This document shows positions 46,298 to 57,410 of a stretch of 64,000 bases of DNA, piece by piece. Below the pieces are notes generated by a model. It was not told where the DNA came from, did not search any database, and saw only the letters and a program-made list of their open reading frames with translations. Every line of letters begins with the position of its first letter. Position 1 is the first letter of the stretch. The DNA is from Synaphobranchus kaupii (Eukaryota; Chordata; Actinopteri; Anguilliformes; Synaphobranchidae). Made by a program: the position numbers and the translations under genes. The stretch covers positions 86,284,356-86,348,355 of the forward strand of contig CM056376.1 in NCBI GenBank assembly GCA_029718625.1. The letters run 5' to 3'.

Positions 46298-48456
46298 AGT
46301 GTAAATAATTGTAAATAACGTGCTGTGTGTGTTTTAATTGTGTTAGCTTGTTAGCCGTGAATTGTGTTAACGTAACTGTAAACTGTAACTGTCATTTAAC
46401 TGTCACTTTAATTTAAACGTAACCGTAAGCTAACTGTAATTTATGTGTGGCTGTGATTGGCTAGGAATTTGTAAGTGTGTGCGCTAGGGGTGCTCCGATC
46501 AGCATTTTTGGGGCCGATCACCGATCACCGAAATGATGATCGGCCGATACCGATCACGGCCGATACCGATCGTGAAAAAAAAAAAAAATTGGCCTCTCAA
46601 TATTTTCAATCTTAATTGTCTCTAAATATTGTATCCCTATTTTATGATGCATCCTTTTTACAACTTCTGTGTATATGAAAGTGTGCTATACAAATACAAT
46701 TCATTATTATTATTTCTATTTATCATGTAACATTATTCTTAACAACATTGTATATTAAGTATTAAAATTAAGAGATGACAAAGTATAATGAATTGACAAC
46801 TGTTCATTTATTGTCAGGCAACATTCCACACACTCTAGTCTAGAGACACTCTCTTAACACCTTTGCGCATAAGTCCCGCCTGCGGGACCTTTTTTGCTCA
46901 ACTGAGACATTCGTTGCTACTGCAGCCGAATTGGAAATCACAAACTGTGTTTTAAATTTATTGGTAGACGGTTCGTGACAATTTCTAAGTGCCACTATTT
47001 CCCTGTAGCAAGTCCATTTATCAAGCAACCGCCACCTAGTCTATACCTACCTATGCGTGACATAGTGGACAATAGCGTCTATGTTTGAGTTCATAAATAT
47101 ATTTATTCATCATATAAAATTAGAATAACGTCATAGCAACGAGATAAACCCAACAATAGCCTGATCGTATGCCAGAAAAGCCCTGAAAAGCCCTGCTCAC
47201 TCAAATGCAAAATAAACTGTGAAAGTACTATCTCATTCTACCATGTATTCTACTAGCTATATATGCTACTAAATATGAAATAAATATACAATCCTACCAT
47301 TGGTTTTACACATCGAGATGTTCCTTTCAAAATCCAGTTGTCATTTATTGTCTGGTAGCTACAATCGGTTTGAGAAATATACAACACTTTATACCGCTAT
47401 TACACTATCAGAAACGACGCGGCGTAATACCACCATGCTCTGTGTAAGGCTGTCTCATGCATTACAGTTCATTCTGGTTTAATTGTCGGCTTTTTTATCC
47501 AATAGAGTACATTATAACCTTCGCAACGGTATATGCCAAGTCTTTTTGGGTGCTTTGAGCAATTTACTACAGGCCAGTGTAACGGCAGTTTTCGTTTTAG
47601 CTGTCTAGTATTACGCAAGCGCTATACAATACGCATTAGGCAGGGGAATTCCCCTTATGTAAGTATTTTTGCGATATGTAAGTATTTTTGCGTCTAAAAT
47701 ACCGTTGGTCTCGCTGGCTACATACCTACGTTCGTGTTTCCACTCGAGCACTGTCTTTCCAATATGTTTGATAGCCCTATTATTTTCGCATTTTGAGTGC
47801 ATTTCATACTGTTGTGCAATCGTTAGCTAAATGTATTTTTGAAGTAGACTACCGATGTTCATTGAAGATAGAACATTTGGCAGCATTTTACAGATGGTGG
47901 AAAACTATTTTATGTTCATGTTATCATACATAATATAGGCTATGGCGCCGTAGGCTATACTAGTCTCTTAGGGCATGACAAATGCTCATTCCAATTTACT
48001 CTGCGCTGATATAGGTAGATTAAGGTAAAAATTTCCTTGGAGTCATTATGAATAGGAAAGACCGGCGAAGACATTTTAGCAGCACGCGGTAGTGAAATAA
48101 AAATTGTCTCGCGTGTTTTTGACATGCGATCGGCCTGATCGGCCTTTTTTAGCCGATCACCGATCACACTTTTTATAACGAATATCGGCCGATACTGATC
48201 GGCGACCGATCGATCGGAGCACCCCTAGTGTGCGCCAATCACAGCCAACTAGTTGAAATATAAGGCAGTACCTGAAGTGATTCCTGGTCAGTCTAAGAAG
48301 GTGCTTCAAATGTCAACAACGCTGAGCTGGATCCTGGAATAAGCCAACGGCTCTTTTAAGAGCTGGTAAGGTAGCGTGAATAAAACGAAGCTCGGCTAGA
48401 GCGATTCGGGTACTGCAAACTACTGTCTCCCTCCCTCATTCTCCGCGCTCGCTACA
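46234..48456 (+). repeat. 3' LTR, 472 bp, interrupted by a hAT element
   Basis: LTR sequence is 46234-46484 and 48228-48456, split at GTGTGCGC. It matches the 5' LTR at all but about four positions. Confidence 0.95.
46485..48227. mobile_element. 1,743-bp hAT element, non-autonomous, inside the 3' LTR
   Basis: The termini TAGGGGTGCTCCGATC and GATCGGAGCACCCCTA are flanked by the 8-bp duplication GTGTGCGC (46477-46484 and 48228-48235). Removing the element and one copy of the duplication restores the LTR exactly to the 5' LTR sequence. Subterminal GATCGGCCGAT and CCGATCAC motifs cluster at both ends and are probable transposase-binding sites. The interior has only short ORFs, none recognisable as transposase. 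Confidence 0.95.
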
Positions 48457-50354
48457 ATATGTACTTTCATTTGAGCATAGAATTTATATCATGAATCATG
48501 AAATATCTGAAAAATTTATCAAAACTAATAGCATTATCAAACATATTTCAGAGCCCCTCATCACCCTTTTGGATTAAGACATCAAGATAAGGATTTCACC
48601 TTTTGAAAGTGCAGTCTTTTGTTTAAAATTAGTATATTCAATCCTTGATGACTGTATAAGTGGTTCAAAATTATATTTTGATGGAAAAGGCCTTTTGGAG
48701 AGGATAAGGATATATTTCAATATCAAGCCCCAAAAATCCCATTCTGCATTAACACATCAAGGCATGATGTATACCAAACGAAAGCTTTGGATCTGCCCTT
48801 CGAGTAAGTGTATATGATGATATGGGTTCATGCAGAAATTGTGCATTATTTGGACTGCAATCAAGTCTGACCATTACATCTACCATAAGTCAGTTATCAT
48901 TCAGAGCCTCTTATAACCCTAACAGAATAAGACATCAAGATGAGATTTTCACCTTTAGAAAGTGCAGAGCTCTCAGTTTAAGATGGGTATCTCCAGTTCT
49001 TGATGACTCAATGATACATTGATCAATGATAAGTCAATCAAAATCATGTTTCAATGACATCAGTCTGTTAGGATGAAATGGTGTCTATTTCCGATCCAAG
49101 CCCCACAAATCATTTTCCGCATTCACACATCAAGGCCTGGTGTATACCAAATGAAAGCTCTTGATCTGCCCTTCGTATATGTATATGATGTTATGGGTTT
49201 GTATAGAAAATATCTATTATTTAATGACTGAAGACTTATATGTCCACTTGGTAATGTGTGTGTCCTAATTCCACTCCAAATCCCAAAAGACTGTGTTCCT
49301 ATTTACCCACAAAGTATCACACATCAAATTAAACAGCACAAATTTCTCTTTAAAAAGAGTCTAATCAAACTCTGGGGTCTAACTGGCTCTAATAGTGAAT
49401 CCAGTTTCAATCTACAGATATTTAGAGAAAATAATGGTCCAGTATGACTCGTCATGAAATAATATATTTTATTTGTGAAAACCGTAATATCATATGCATG
49501 TACTCGAAGGGTAGATCCAGAGCTATCATTTGGTATACACCATGCCTTGATGTCTGAATGCGGAATGTGGTTTTTTGGGCTTGGAGAGGAAATTGACACC
49601 ATTTCATTCCAACAGACTGATGTCATTAAAACATGATTTTGATCGACTTATCATTGAGTCATCAAGAACTGGAGATACCCAACTTAAACGGAGAGCTCTG
49701 TACTTTCTAAAGGTGAAAATCTCATCTTGATGTCTTATTCCGTTTTGGTTAAGAGGCTCTGAATGGTAACTGACTTATGGTAGATGTAATGGCCAAACTT
49801 GATTGCAGTCCAATTATTGCACAATTTCTGCATGAACCCATAACATCATGTACAGTTCCTCGAAGGGCGGATCCAGAGCTTTCATTTGGTATACATCATA
49901 CCTTGATGTGTGAATGCAGAATGTGATTTTTAGGGCTTGATATTCAAATATATTCATATCATCTCAAACAGGCTTTTTCCATTAAAATATAATTTTGATC
50001 AACTTATAATTGAGTCATCAAGGACTGAATATACTAATTTTAAAGAAGAAAATCTGCACTTTCAAAAGGTGAAATCCTTATCTTGATGTCTTATTCTGAA
50101 AGGGTGATGAGGGGCTCTGAAACATGTCTGCTAATGCTATTAATTTTGATCAATTTCTCATATATTTCAAATTTATATTTCATGGAAATTCCATGCTCAA
50201 ATGAAAGTACATATGATGCCCATTCAGAAACTGTTAAGATTGTATTGAGGCACATTCCACAGCGAGTGCTGCAAGCATTTGAACAGAGGTATTTTTTGGC
50301 ACAGATCACTCATGGCCATTCCGAGCTTCCTTCCGCAGTTCCATTCCGGCTTTT

Positions 50355-51722
50355 GTAGTAAAAGTGACTACAGTTTATCTTTAATATTTCTTTAGTTTGG
50401 GGGAGAAGGGCAGTGCCCTGCCTATGTCCGATGTTTCAATGTAACATTGCCGGAGACAAATAAGGCTTTCTTACACATTGGGGGGGACACGTCCCCCGTT
50501 GTAATGACGCCTATGTTGCGTAGCCAGGTTTTCAGTCTGCGTAACGGCGAGAAGGATCGCTCAGATGCCGCGAGAGAGAGGAGAAGGGGCGGGGGCTAAG
50601 CTACTGTAACGCTAGCGGGCCACACAGTCAGTATTGCTTTTCCTCAAAAAAATATATTGACAATGTATTTGTCATTTCATTTAATGTTCCGTGAGCCATG
50701 TTGTGTTTTTGTCTGTCTGAGACAGGTGGAACAGGGGGAAGCTGAATTGAACATTGGACAGCCAGTCTTGAAGGACACATCATCTGTGAGGTTATCCAGC
50801 CAACTTTCCTGACAGGGCTTGCTGCTGTATTTTCCACATTCTACAGCTTCAATGTTTAATACCAAGAAGAGGCTGCATGCACACTTGAATTCTTTCAAAG
50901 GTTAGATACTTGCAGGCAAAATTACCCAGTGTTTCTGTTGGTTCTCTTTTTACTTGCATTTAAATATGAACTAGTTAGAACACACAGCTAATTTACTGTA
51001 GCTACAGGTGCTCGGCAGAATCTAAATCAAAAGCAAAAAACTTCATGTAGCTAATGAAAAATGCTCCTTTTTAATGACCAAAAATGTTTCAACCCAGATG
51101 GGTCTTCCTCAGGATGTGAATAACATAAACCAGGTGTGACTAATATAGGTAATTACAAGACACGTGACCAAATACCAGAAAGGGTAATATAAAGGGTGAT
51201 CTCTCTTGACAGATGTTCACATAAATATGAACTATATCTGTCAGCGCACATGTAAAAGCTGGCGTTACCTAAATTAAAGCAGAGACGAGAACTTCCTGTC
51301 GGAAGCTGCGGAAGCTGATTGGCCTGACTAATAACGGTTTGGCGGTGCACATGTAAACAGAATCAATGGGAAATACCACATGGGTACTGATGTACCGATG
51401 TACCGATTAAATGACACAATTTAACTTAGGCTAATTGTAGCCCAGTTGCAGAAAATTAGCCTACTATTTGCAGCCTACGAGGCGGCGTAGGCTACGTTTG
51501 CCATCCAGTAGTCACTGAGGTAAAGAAAGTAGCTACATTCTGCTTAATTTACTCAAAAATACAGACAGTAATTAATTAGTTATTTACTTCACTTATTTTC
51601 TTGAATGTTTTGGACTCTTAACTATTGCTCCATAACCAGCTAATTCAAAGCGGATCGCCGGTTATTTCTTGAACTTCTATATCAATTTTATAAGTTTAAT
51701 GTTAGTCTTGAAGCTTACCGCA
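50355..51722. other. Non-coding stretch with repeat-like segments
   Basis: A hairpin-forming GGGGGGACACGTCCCCC near 50479-50496 and an AACCCAGATGGGTCTTCCTC segment near 51092 look like dispersed repeats. No gene recognised. Confidence 0.4.
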
Positions 51723-52135
51723 CTAGAACTGTGCCTCCCGGTTCCCTTGTTTCCAGACGCGCTGATCTACGTAAGTGGTGGTTAATTCCAGCTGCAGGTC
51801 TATACTGTATACTGAAAGGTTCGAAATTGATCAGATTCGCTGATAGATTAAAGCACCATCTCACCACCCGGCCTACAAATACAACCTGGGGGAAACACTT
51901 GTATACAATGTTTTTGATTTTCATAGCTAAATTATACATCGCCGAACTCGGAAGAACCTGAACATAATGAGGATGGCATCCCTTTAGTCATCAGACTATT
52001 ATCTATCAGCGAATCTGATCAATTTCGAACCTTCCAGTACACAGTATAGACCTGCAGCTGGAATTAACCATCACTTACGTAGACCAGCGTGACGCAGCGT
52101 GTCTGGAAAAAGGGAACCGGGAGGCACAGTTCTAG
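51723..52135. mobile_element. 413-bp element with ~120-bp terminal inverted repeats
   Basis: CTAGAACTGTGCCTCCCGG at 51723 and its complement ending 52135 begin arms that stay complementary through GATCTACGTAAGTG, CAGCTGCAGGTCTATACTG and TTCGAAATTGATCAGATTCG. The loop is about 165 bp and no transposase is present. Flanking duplications are unclear. Confidence 0.75.
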
Positions 52136-52479
52136 TTCTATCCTGTTCAAAAGTTCGTCTGTAATCTCCATTGCATTCTCGTTCGAAGAGTTGCCTATCG
52201 GACTAGAAACACAACAGAACTTCTGGAAGGAAAGTCTCTTTCTGCGGATATGGTAGCTGGTACTTCCGAGCCCTGAGATTCACTCCACGCTCCCAGAGGC
52301 TAAATTTAGCCGATGGGTTCCAAGATTGGATAAAGGGTGACCCATGCTAATTTAAATAGACATAACAGGGTTGAGTTCAGTTGACTTCTAATTGAGGAAG
52401 TGGATTTCCTTCAAAATTTCAATGTTAGAGGGCTTTTAGAAGTTAGAAGTCATTTAAAGATGGTTAGATCCAATCAACG

Positions 52480-52830
52480 ATACAACTTTATTGGTCAGCT
52501 GGCGCTGAAATTTGTTTTGCATCCATGGCATCTCCGTTCAAGATATACACAGAACATATAATTACAGAAGACGATACAGGCTGAAATATGACACAAATGA
52601 CAATAAAAACATATCCTATGGATACAAGTTGGCAGCACACTGATTTACACATTTTGATTTAGCAGCAGGATAGACTGATGTACAAAAGAATTCGTCAGTC
52701 TGTTGCGCTTAAATTTAGGGACTCTAAAACGCCTCCTGTTGGGCAGCAGTTGGTATTCTCCATTTAGAACATGCAAGGGGTCAGAAGAGATACTTTTAGC
52801 AAGTCTGCAATCTGCAATAAAGGAAATTAT
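52480..52830 (-). pseudogene. LINE (Rex/jockey-type) 3' end
   Basis: Minus-strand translation yields the LINE C-terminal signature LLPNRRRFRVPKFKRNRLTN followed by SFVHQSILLLN and a stop (52640-52760). The 3' tail then ends ACCAATAAAGTTGTATCG (about 52476-52493 on the + strand, as its complement). The pattern LLPxRRRxRVPxxKxNRxxNSF is the usual end of fish Rex-type ORF2 proteins. Only about 350 bp remain, as in 5'-truncated insertions. RT and endonuclease domains are missing. The exact clade is uncertain. Confidence 0.55.
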
Positions 52831-52988
52831 AATGTATTGTAATTGTACAGTTATATACTGCACATTGAATTGAAGGTACTGTATATTGAGCACAACCCAG
52901 TTTAACAACCATTAAGTCCATGACATCTGAATGAGTTGGTCAAAACGTTTTTCCACACCACCTGTAAACATACACTATGGTTTTTCAG

Positions 52989-53157
52989 GCGCTTCGTAGG
53001 AATAAACCCAGAGAGGGGCACCGAGGCTGGACGGGGCAAAGTGCTGTCCAAGAGAACTGCTAAAGTCACCCATAAGAACACAACAAAGGTCAATCCTCAT
53101 GTCTCCACTCCACTGAAGAAACTGATGGACTTCAGAACTGAGTGGGACTTCATATAA
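52989..53157 (+). CDS. Possible terminal exon of an unidentified host gene
   Basis: A polypyrimidine tract ending TTTTTCAG (to 52988) looks like a splice acceptor. Downstream the frame reads RFVGINPERGTEAGRGK, then a Lys/Thr-rich stretch (VLSKRTAKVTHKNTTKVN), then LKKLMDFRTEWDFI and TAA at 53155-53157. Codon composition is not repeat-like, no mobile-element motif is present, and the basic low-complexity tail ending in a short hydrophobic/acidic motif is typical of terminal exons. I do not recognise the protein, and I could not find upstream exons. A chance ORF of about 55 codons remains possible. Confidence 0.3.
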
Positions 53158-53328
53158 GGCAGTGAGCTGAGCTCACTCCGTTACTCTCCCACACAGTCAG
53201 TCAGTCAATCACTCTCTCAATCACTCACTCTTTCACCTGTACCCCACCCCACTGTCTGTATTTGAAAAACATTATTTTATTTTGATAATGTGCCATGTCT
53301 GTTGGTGTTCAATGTCTGTTTGTGTTAA

Positions 53329-54146
53329 AAGGGCAGATCACCAAAAAATTACATTTTGGTATGCCCGGAGTGCTACCTGTCCATTCCAGGTAGTTTCGCT
53401 TAGAATTCACTCATTTTGTAGATATCTGCTGTAGGGATGCTCCGATCAGGATTTTTGGGGGCCGATACCGATCATCAGTCTTTTTTTTAAAGATCAGCCG
53501 ATACCGATTTCTATTATTAGTATTATTATTATTATTATTATTCATAAAATGCAAGGAGAAGATTTAAGGATTATAATGATTTATTGAGAAACCCACTCTA
53601 AATTAAAAAAGTGTAAAGAACAATCCAACAAGATTTTTGTATCTGAGCTAATAGTAACAAGCTCTAGAACATTAAATTTAGTTTATTAGTTTAGTTGAAA
53701 CGGACAATGTACATTAATGAACATTACTGTAAATGCGCCAGTTTTAGCCAGCTGGCTATTTTACAACTGTATTCCCTGGGCAGGGTGTTAAATGCCAGAA
53801 AAAACACATAAAAAACAGATGTAAAAAATAAAATAAGTAAAAAAGAAAATACATATAGCACAGTAAAAACACAATGAAAGAAACTGAAAATGTCTAAATA
53901 GAATACTGGTGTGCTTTGGTTAAGACTTTGCGTATACAGTAGGCATTCTTCGGTAGAAAGTAGTTTTTGGCGCTTTGACTGCCACAAACTTTGGACTTGT
54001 TGAGGTCCGTTATATCAGGGTTATTTCAAGGTGAGTTGCAGCAGATATCTACAAAGCAGTTCTCAGTGAAACTACCTGGATGGATAGATAGCAATCCGGG
54101 TATGTCGAAACATATCAAAATAACATTTTTGGGTGAACTGCCCCTT
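53329..54146. mobile_element. TTAA-type element with ~100-bp inverted repeats, carrying a hAT end
   Basis: The left arm starts AAGGGCAGATCACC after TTAA (53325-53328). The right arm ends with the complement AAGGGGCAGTTCACC and is followed by TATG, so the duplication is degenerate. Arms are complementary through CAGGTAGTTTC and GTAGATATCTGCTG. Within the loop, at 53434, begins TAGGGATGCTCCGATCAGG, the end of a hAT of the same family as 46485-48227. Its other end is missing. A (TTA)n run lies near 53517-53543. Confidence 0.65.
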
Positions 54147-55479
54147 TATGAACTTGGGTGGTTTTGGACAGACACAGCCTCATATTAGAACACATTAATT
54201 TCTGTTAATTTGTTTATGCTGATATGTCATTGATCATCAGTGTTTCTTGTGGTTGTATTGCACTACTTAACATTTTCAGCACTAAAACTAACAGGTGTTA
54301 ACTTGAAATATCAACTAATTATTTTTTCGGTAATTATGACTAAGTTCATTTTAAGTTATTCTGCCTAAATGGGCTGCTTTGTCTGTATTTATTTTCCATG
54401 TACATGCAAATGTTTTGCAAGTGCAATCAAGTCTTTCTTTACAATAAATAAAGTAAGAAATGTTTTGTAACATGCACTTAGAAGCTGTGTTTGTCTCAAA
54501 TGTTTAAGTCACAAAATTGAAAAGGCCATGTTTTGTTTATTCACGGAGGTAGGACGCTGGGTTATTTTGGCAAGATTGACAACCATTAGTTTATCATGCA
54601 TGCCACAAGGTTTCCAACACTGTTGACATGAAACATTAATTCTCTTAATTGGTTGTATTCCGAATTGCCACTATTCTAATAGATAATAATTGTAAAATAG
54701 TGTAAAATGTAGCCTTGCCTACCAGTGGAGGTAGTGCAAAACGGCAATGAACTACAAACTCTGTTATTATAATAATAATAATAATAATAATGTTTATTTG
54801 TATAGCACCTTTCATACATAGAATGCAGCCCAAAGTGCTTCACAACAATAAATAAAATAATAATAATAATAAAATACAGAACAGAGCAATAAAAGAAAAA
54901 TCAGTTATCAGTATTATACAGTAAAAGTAATAATTTATATGCTATATTTCATGAAAAATACCTGGTTCTGAGAAACTGAGAAAGATAAAGTAATAAAAGT
55001 ATTTCGAGACAGTCGATAGTCGAGTTCACAACATATAACATCTTACAAATGAAAATGTAGCCTATACAAATTATTTGAACACTTGAACATGTTGAAACGG
55101 TTTCAGTGTTTTAGGTGAGTAAGCAGTAGGCTACCAAACACGTTTATGGTGGACTGAAATGAAGCGTCTTTATTCTTACCATATATATATATTTTAAAAA
55201 TTGCGTTATCTAGGATCTTTGCAGCCTGTTTTTTACAAAATATTTGTTAATCGTAGGCTACTTATAAATAGCCTACACGCACGATCTGCAGTTCTCTATA
55301 GGTAGGCAACTAGTCTAGACCTAGCTAGAGAGTTTAACGTCAGGGAGTTAGGCTACGAGCATAAATGTTTAATTAATTAGCACTAGGCTAGCCGAGCTAT
55401 TTTTCCAATTAATAAATAACAATAGGCAGTCTTATTTATAGTGGAGAAAACAAATAGACTTCATCAATGTAAAGCATTA
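54147..55479. other. AT-rich non-coding stretch
   Basis: Contains (AAT)n at about 54767-54791 followed by GTTTATTTGTATAGCACCTT, a common teleost repeat end. No gene recognised. Confidence 0.45.
54767..54860 (+). repeat. (AAT)n plus dispersed-repeat tail
   Basis: AATAATAATAAT run, then TTTATTTGTATAGCACCTTTC and CCCAAAGTGCTTCACAA, a frequent fish repeat terminus. Confidence 0.5.
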
Positions 55480-55678
55480 CGTTTATTGGTTGGGTAGCAA
55501 CGTTGGAACAGCTGTGCAGATAAATGGTTGGGCCACCGTTGTAAATAGCAATGCAGTCAGACGTCGGGCCATCGTGGTTGGCACAACGTAACGCCGATGA
55601 GCAAAAACTACCGTTGGCCAACATTCCAAAACAACAGTTTGCCAACGTTGGGCCAAAGCAAATTGTTTACTGGGCAAC
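55480..55678 (-). repeat. Inverted copy of the CCAACGTTGG minisatellite
   Basis: On the minus strand it starts TTGCCCAGTAAACAATTTGC and continues with GCCCAACGTTGGC and further ~60-bp diverged units, as at 39322-39592. Confidence 0.75.
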
Positions 55679-56659
55679 TTATATAGCCAGCCAGCAAGGA
55701 TGATTTTAAGGAAGTCAAATAACTGTTAAATTAAAAGGGCTTGCCATAAGTTATCATTAGTTTGCTAGCTAAATGTTAAAACCACTTGCCCTAAGCTATC
55801 GTTAGCTTGCTAGCTAGCTAACCCAGCATTGCTAAGCGGGAGTACGGCGATTGCGTACGGGAGGGGGTGGAATAGCTAAATTAATATTTAAATTGATAAG
55901 GTTATACAGGTATGGAGCAATTGATTTCAGATACTTAACCCACAGTTTGTTTGGCTGCTTGCTCCGAGACACTGGGTCTGTAATGTAGCTGCAACATCTC
56001 TCTATCAACTCACGAAACAACTGTCTCTCAACTCAGGAAACAGTATTTTTTTTCCGTAGTAGACGCATCATAGCTCGCACTAAAATGAATATGTGATGAC
56101 CAACATGTTGAAGATGAGCGACAAGGCAGTCAATTTATTATGTTACAAACTGCATCCACAAAACAACAGCTTGTTCACGATAGGCTACTAAGGGATGTTC
56201 TCCATCAACTTAATACAGCGTCTCCCTGTGCCAAGCACAGACTGTATAAAGGTCCCAAGACACCAGGGCGCATTTTAGACCAATAATTGTTGTCTCCCCC
56301 TTCTGGTCCCGCCCCTCTGAGTGAGGGCAGTGAGAACCCTATAGAACCTATCTATGTCAGTGACCCCAGGACTCAACCTGTCCCTCTGATTAGTCCTGAA
56401 CAAATGTTAATACGCTGTCCAAACGACAAAATATTTTTAAACATCTGCACATGCAGAGACATTAGATGAAGGAAAGGCACCTATTTCAATTACATTTTTT
56501 TGTGGGAAAAATTTATTGACTGAGTATTTTGACCACATTGCTGCCATTGACTTACATGGTGAAAGACCTATACTGGAGCCAACCGCAGTGGTGCTAGTGA
56601 GAAATGGCACAATGGCCGCTCCCAGCCCAACCAGGAAATGAGCTTCAAAACGTAAGCCT
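55679..56659. other. Non-coding stretch
   Basis: GCTAGC/AACGTT-type palindromes continue to about 55830. The rest has no recognisable gene; 56500-56640 looks like a dispersed repeat without clear ends. Confidence 0.4.
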
Positions 56660-57103
56660 GGGCTGTGTCCGAATCAGAGCCCTATCTACTGTGCCCTGTC
56701 TCCTGCGTACAGTGCACTGGCAGAAGTGTGCTGTTTAATGTGCACTGTTTAGCAGTCCGCAAAAAATATCCGCCATACTGTTTTCCAACCGCACTGTGGA
56801 AGTGTCGTGAGCAGGTCATAAGACGTCCCACCAGTGTTGCCATGTCCGCCATTTAGCGAAGCTGCGCCTCATTTTTTTAAAACAAAGCTTCATGTCATAT
56901 TCATGTGACCAAAATGTTTGTGTAATTCTTGAAAAGTGTGCTCCTGAATGTACTCAGAAAAACGCCGGAAGTAAGTGTGTCATCCGGGTGTTTGAAGTAT
57001 ACTGCAATTAGAAGAATTTTCGCGTACTCTACGACTTTCTCGCCCTATCTACTCACCAAGGCTATTCAACAGTGTGGAAGAGTGCTGATTCGGACACGGC
57101 CCC
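56660..57103. mobile_element. 444-bp MITE, GGGC(T/C)GTGTCCGAATCAG termini
   Basis: Left GGGCTGTGTCCGAATCAG and right CTGATTCGGACACGGCCC are inverted repeats with one mismatch. No transposase. The 3-bp flanks do not match clearly, so the superfamily is open. Confidence 0.7.
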
Positions 57104-57410
57104 AGTCTTGGCCCCTTGCATCAGACTAATAAGGCAGAGAGAAGTTACATTTACATGCGGGTGCACACAGCACACAAGTTCTACACCAATCAGAAGTCAG
57201 GAACTAGGAGGTCCAAAAGTGGCTGGAGGACTTCCAGAAGTCTTCTGGCTTGACATGGAGGAAGTCAAGGACATATCCTGACTCTGGACGCTACAACAAA
57301 TACAGAGTAAGCACAACCTTTTAACAACAAGAGGAAAATATGTGGGACAGAGGGAAATATTCTAATTTTGTGAATTGTGTTCCCTGGATAGGACCAAGTA
57401 AACCAATAAT

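Larger units (their letters stand above)
40994..48456 (+). mobile_element. Ty3/Gypsy retrotransposon 2 (standard order), with hAT in its 3' LTR
   Basis: The 5' LTR is 40994-41465 and the 3' LTR is 46234-48456. After removal of the 1,743-bp hAT and one 8-bp duplication, both LTRs are 472 bp and differ at about four positions. The 4-bp target duplication ATAT lies at 40990-40993 and 48457-48460. Gag, protease, RT, RNase H and integrase follow in the normal Ty3/Gypsy order. A single in-frame TGA is the only lesion I see in pol. Confidence 0.95.
40855..50354. repeat. Large imperfect palindrome (foldback element), split by a Gypsy insertion
   Basis: The left arm is 40855-40993 plus 48461-49193 (872 bp once the insertion is removed). 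The right arm, 49487-50354 (868 bp), is its reverse complement, diverged. Outer ends are AAAAGCCGGAATGGAAC and its complement. The spacer is about 293 bp. Each arm holds two tandem units of about 353-356 bp marked by GACATCAAGAT and GATCTGCCCTTCG blocks. No transposase is visible. It could be a foldback-type DNA transposon or a palindromic satellite fragment. Confidence 0.8.

Noticed and set aside
40855..50354. Palindrome as an assembly inversion artefact
   Set aside because: The arms are diverged along their length and one is split by a Gypsy with a proper target duplication, so the palindrome existed before that insertion.
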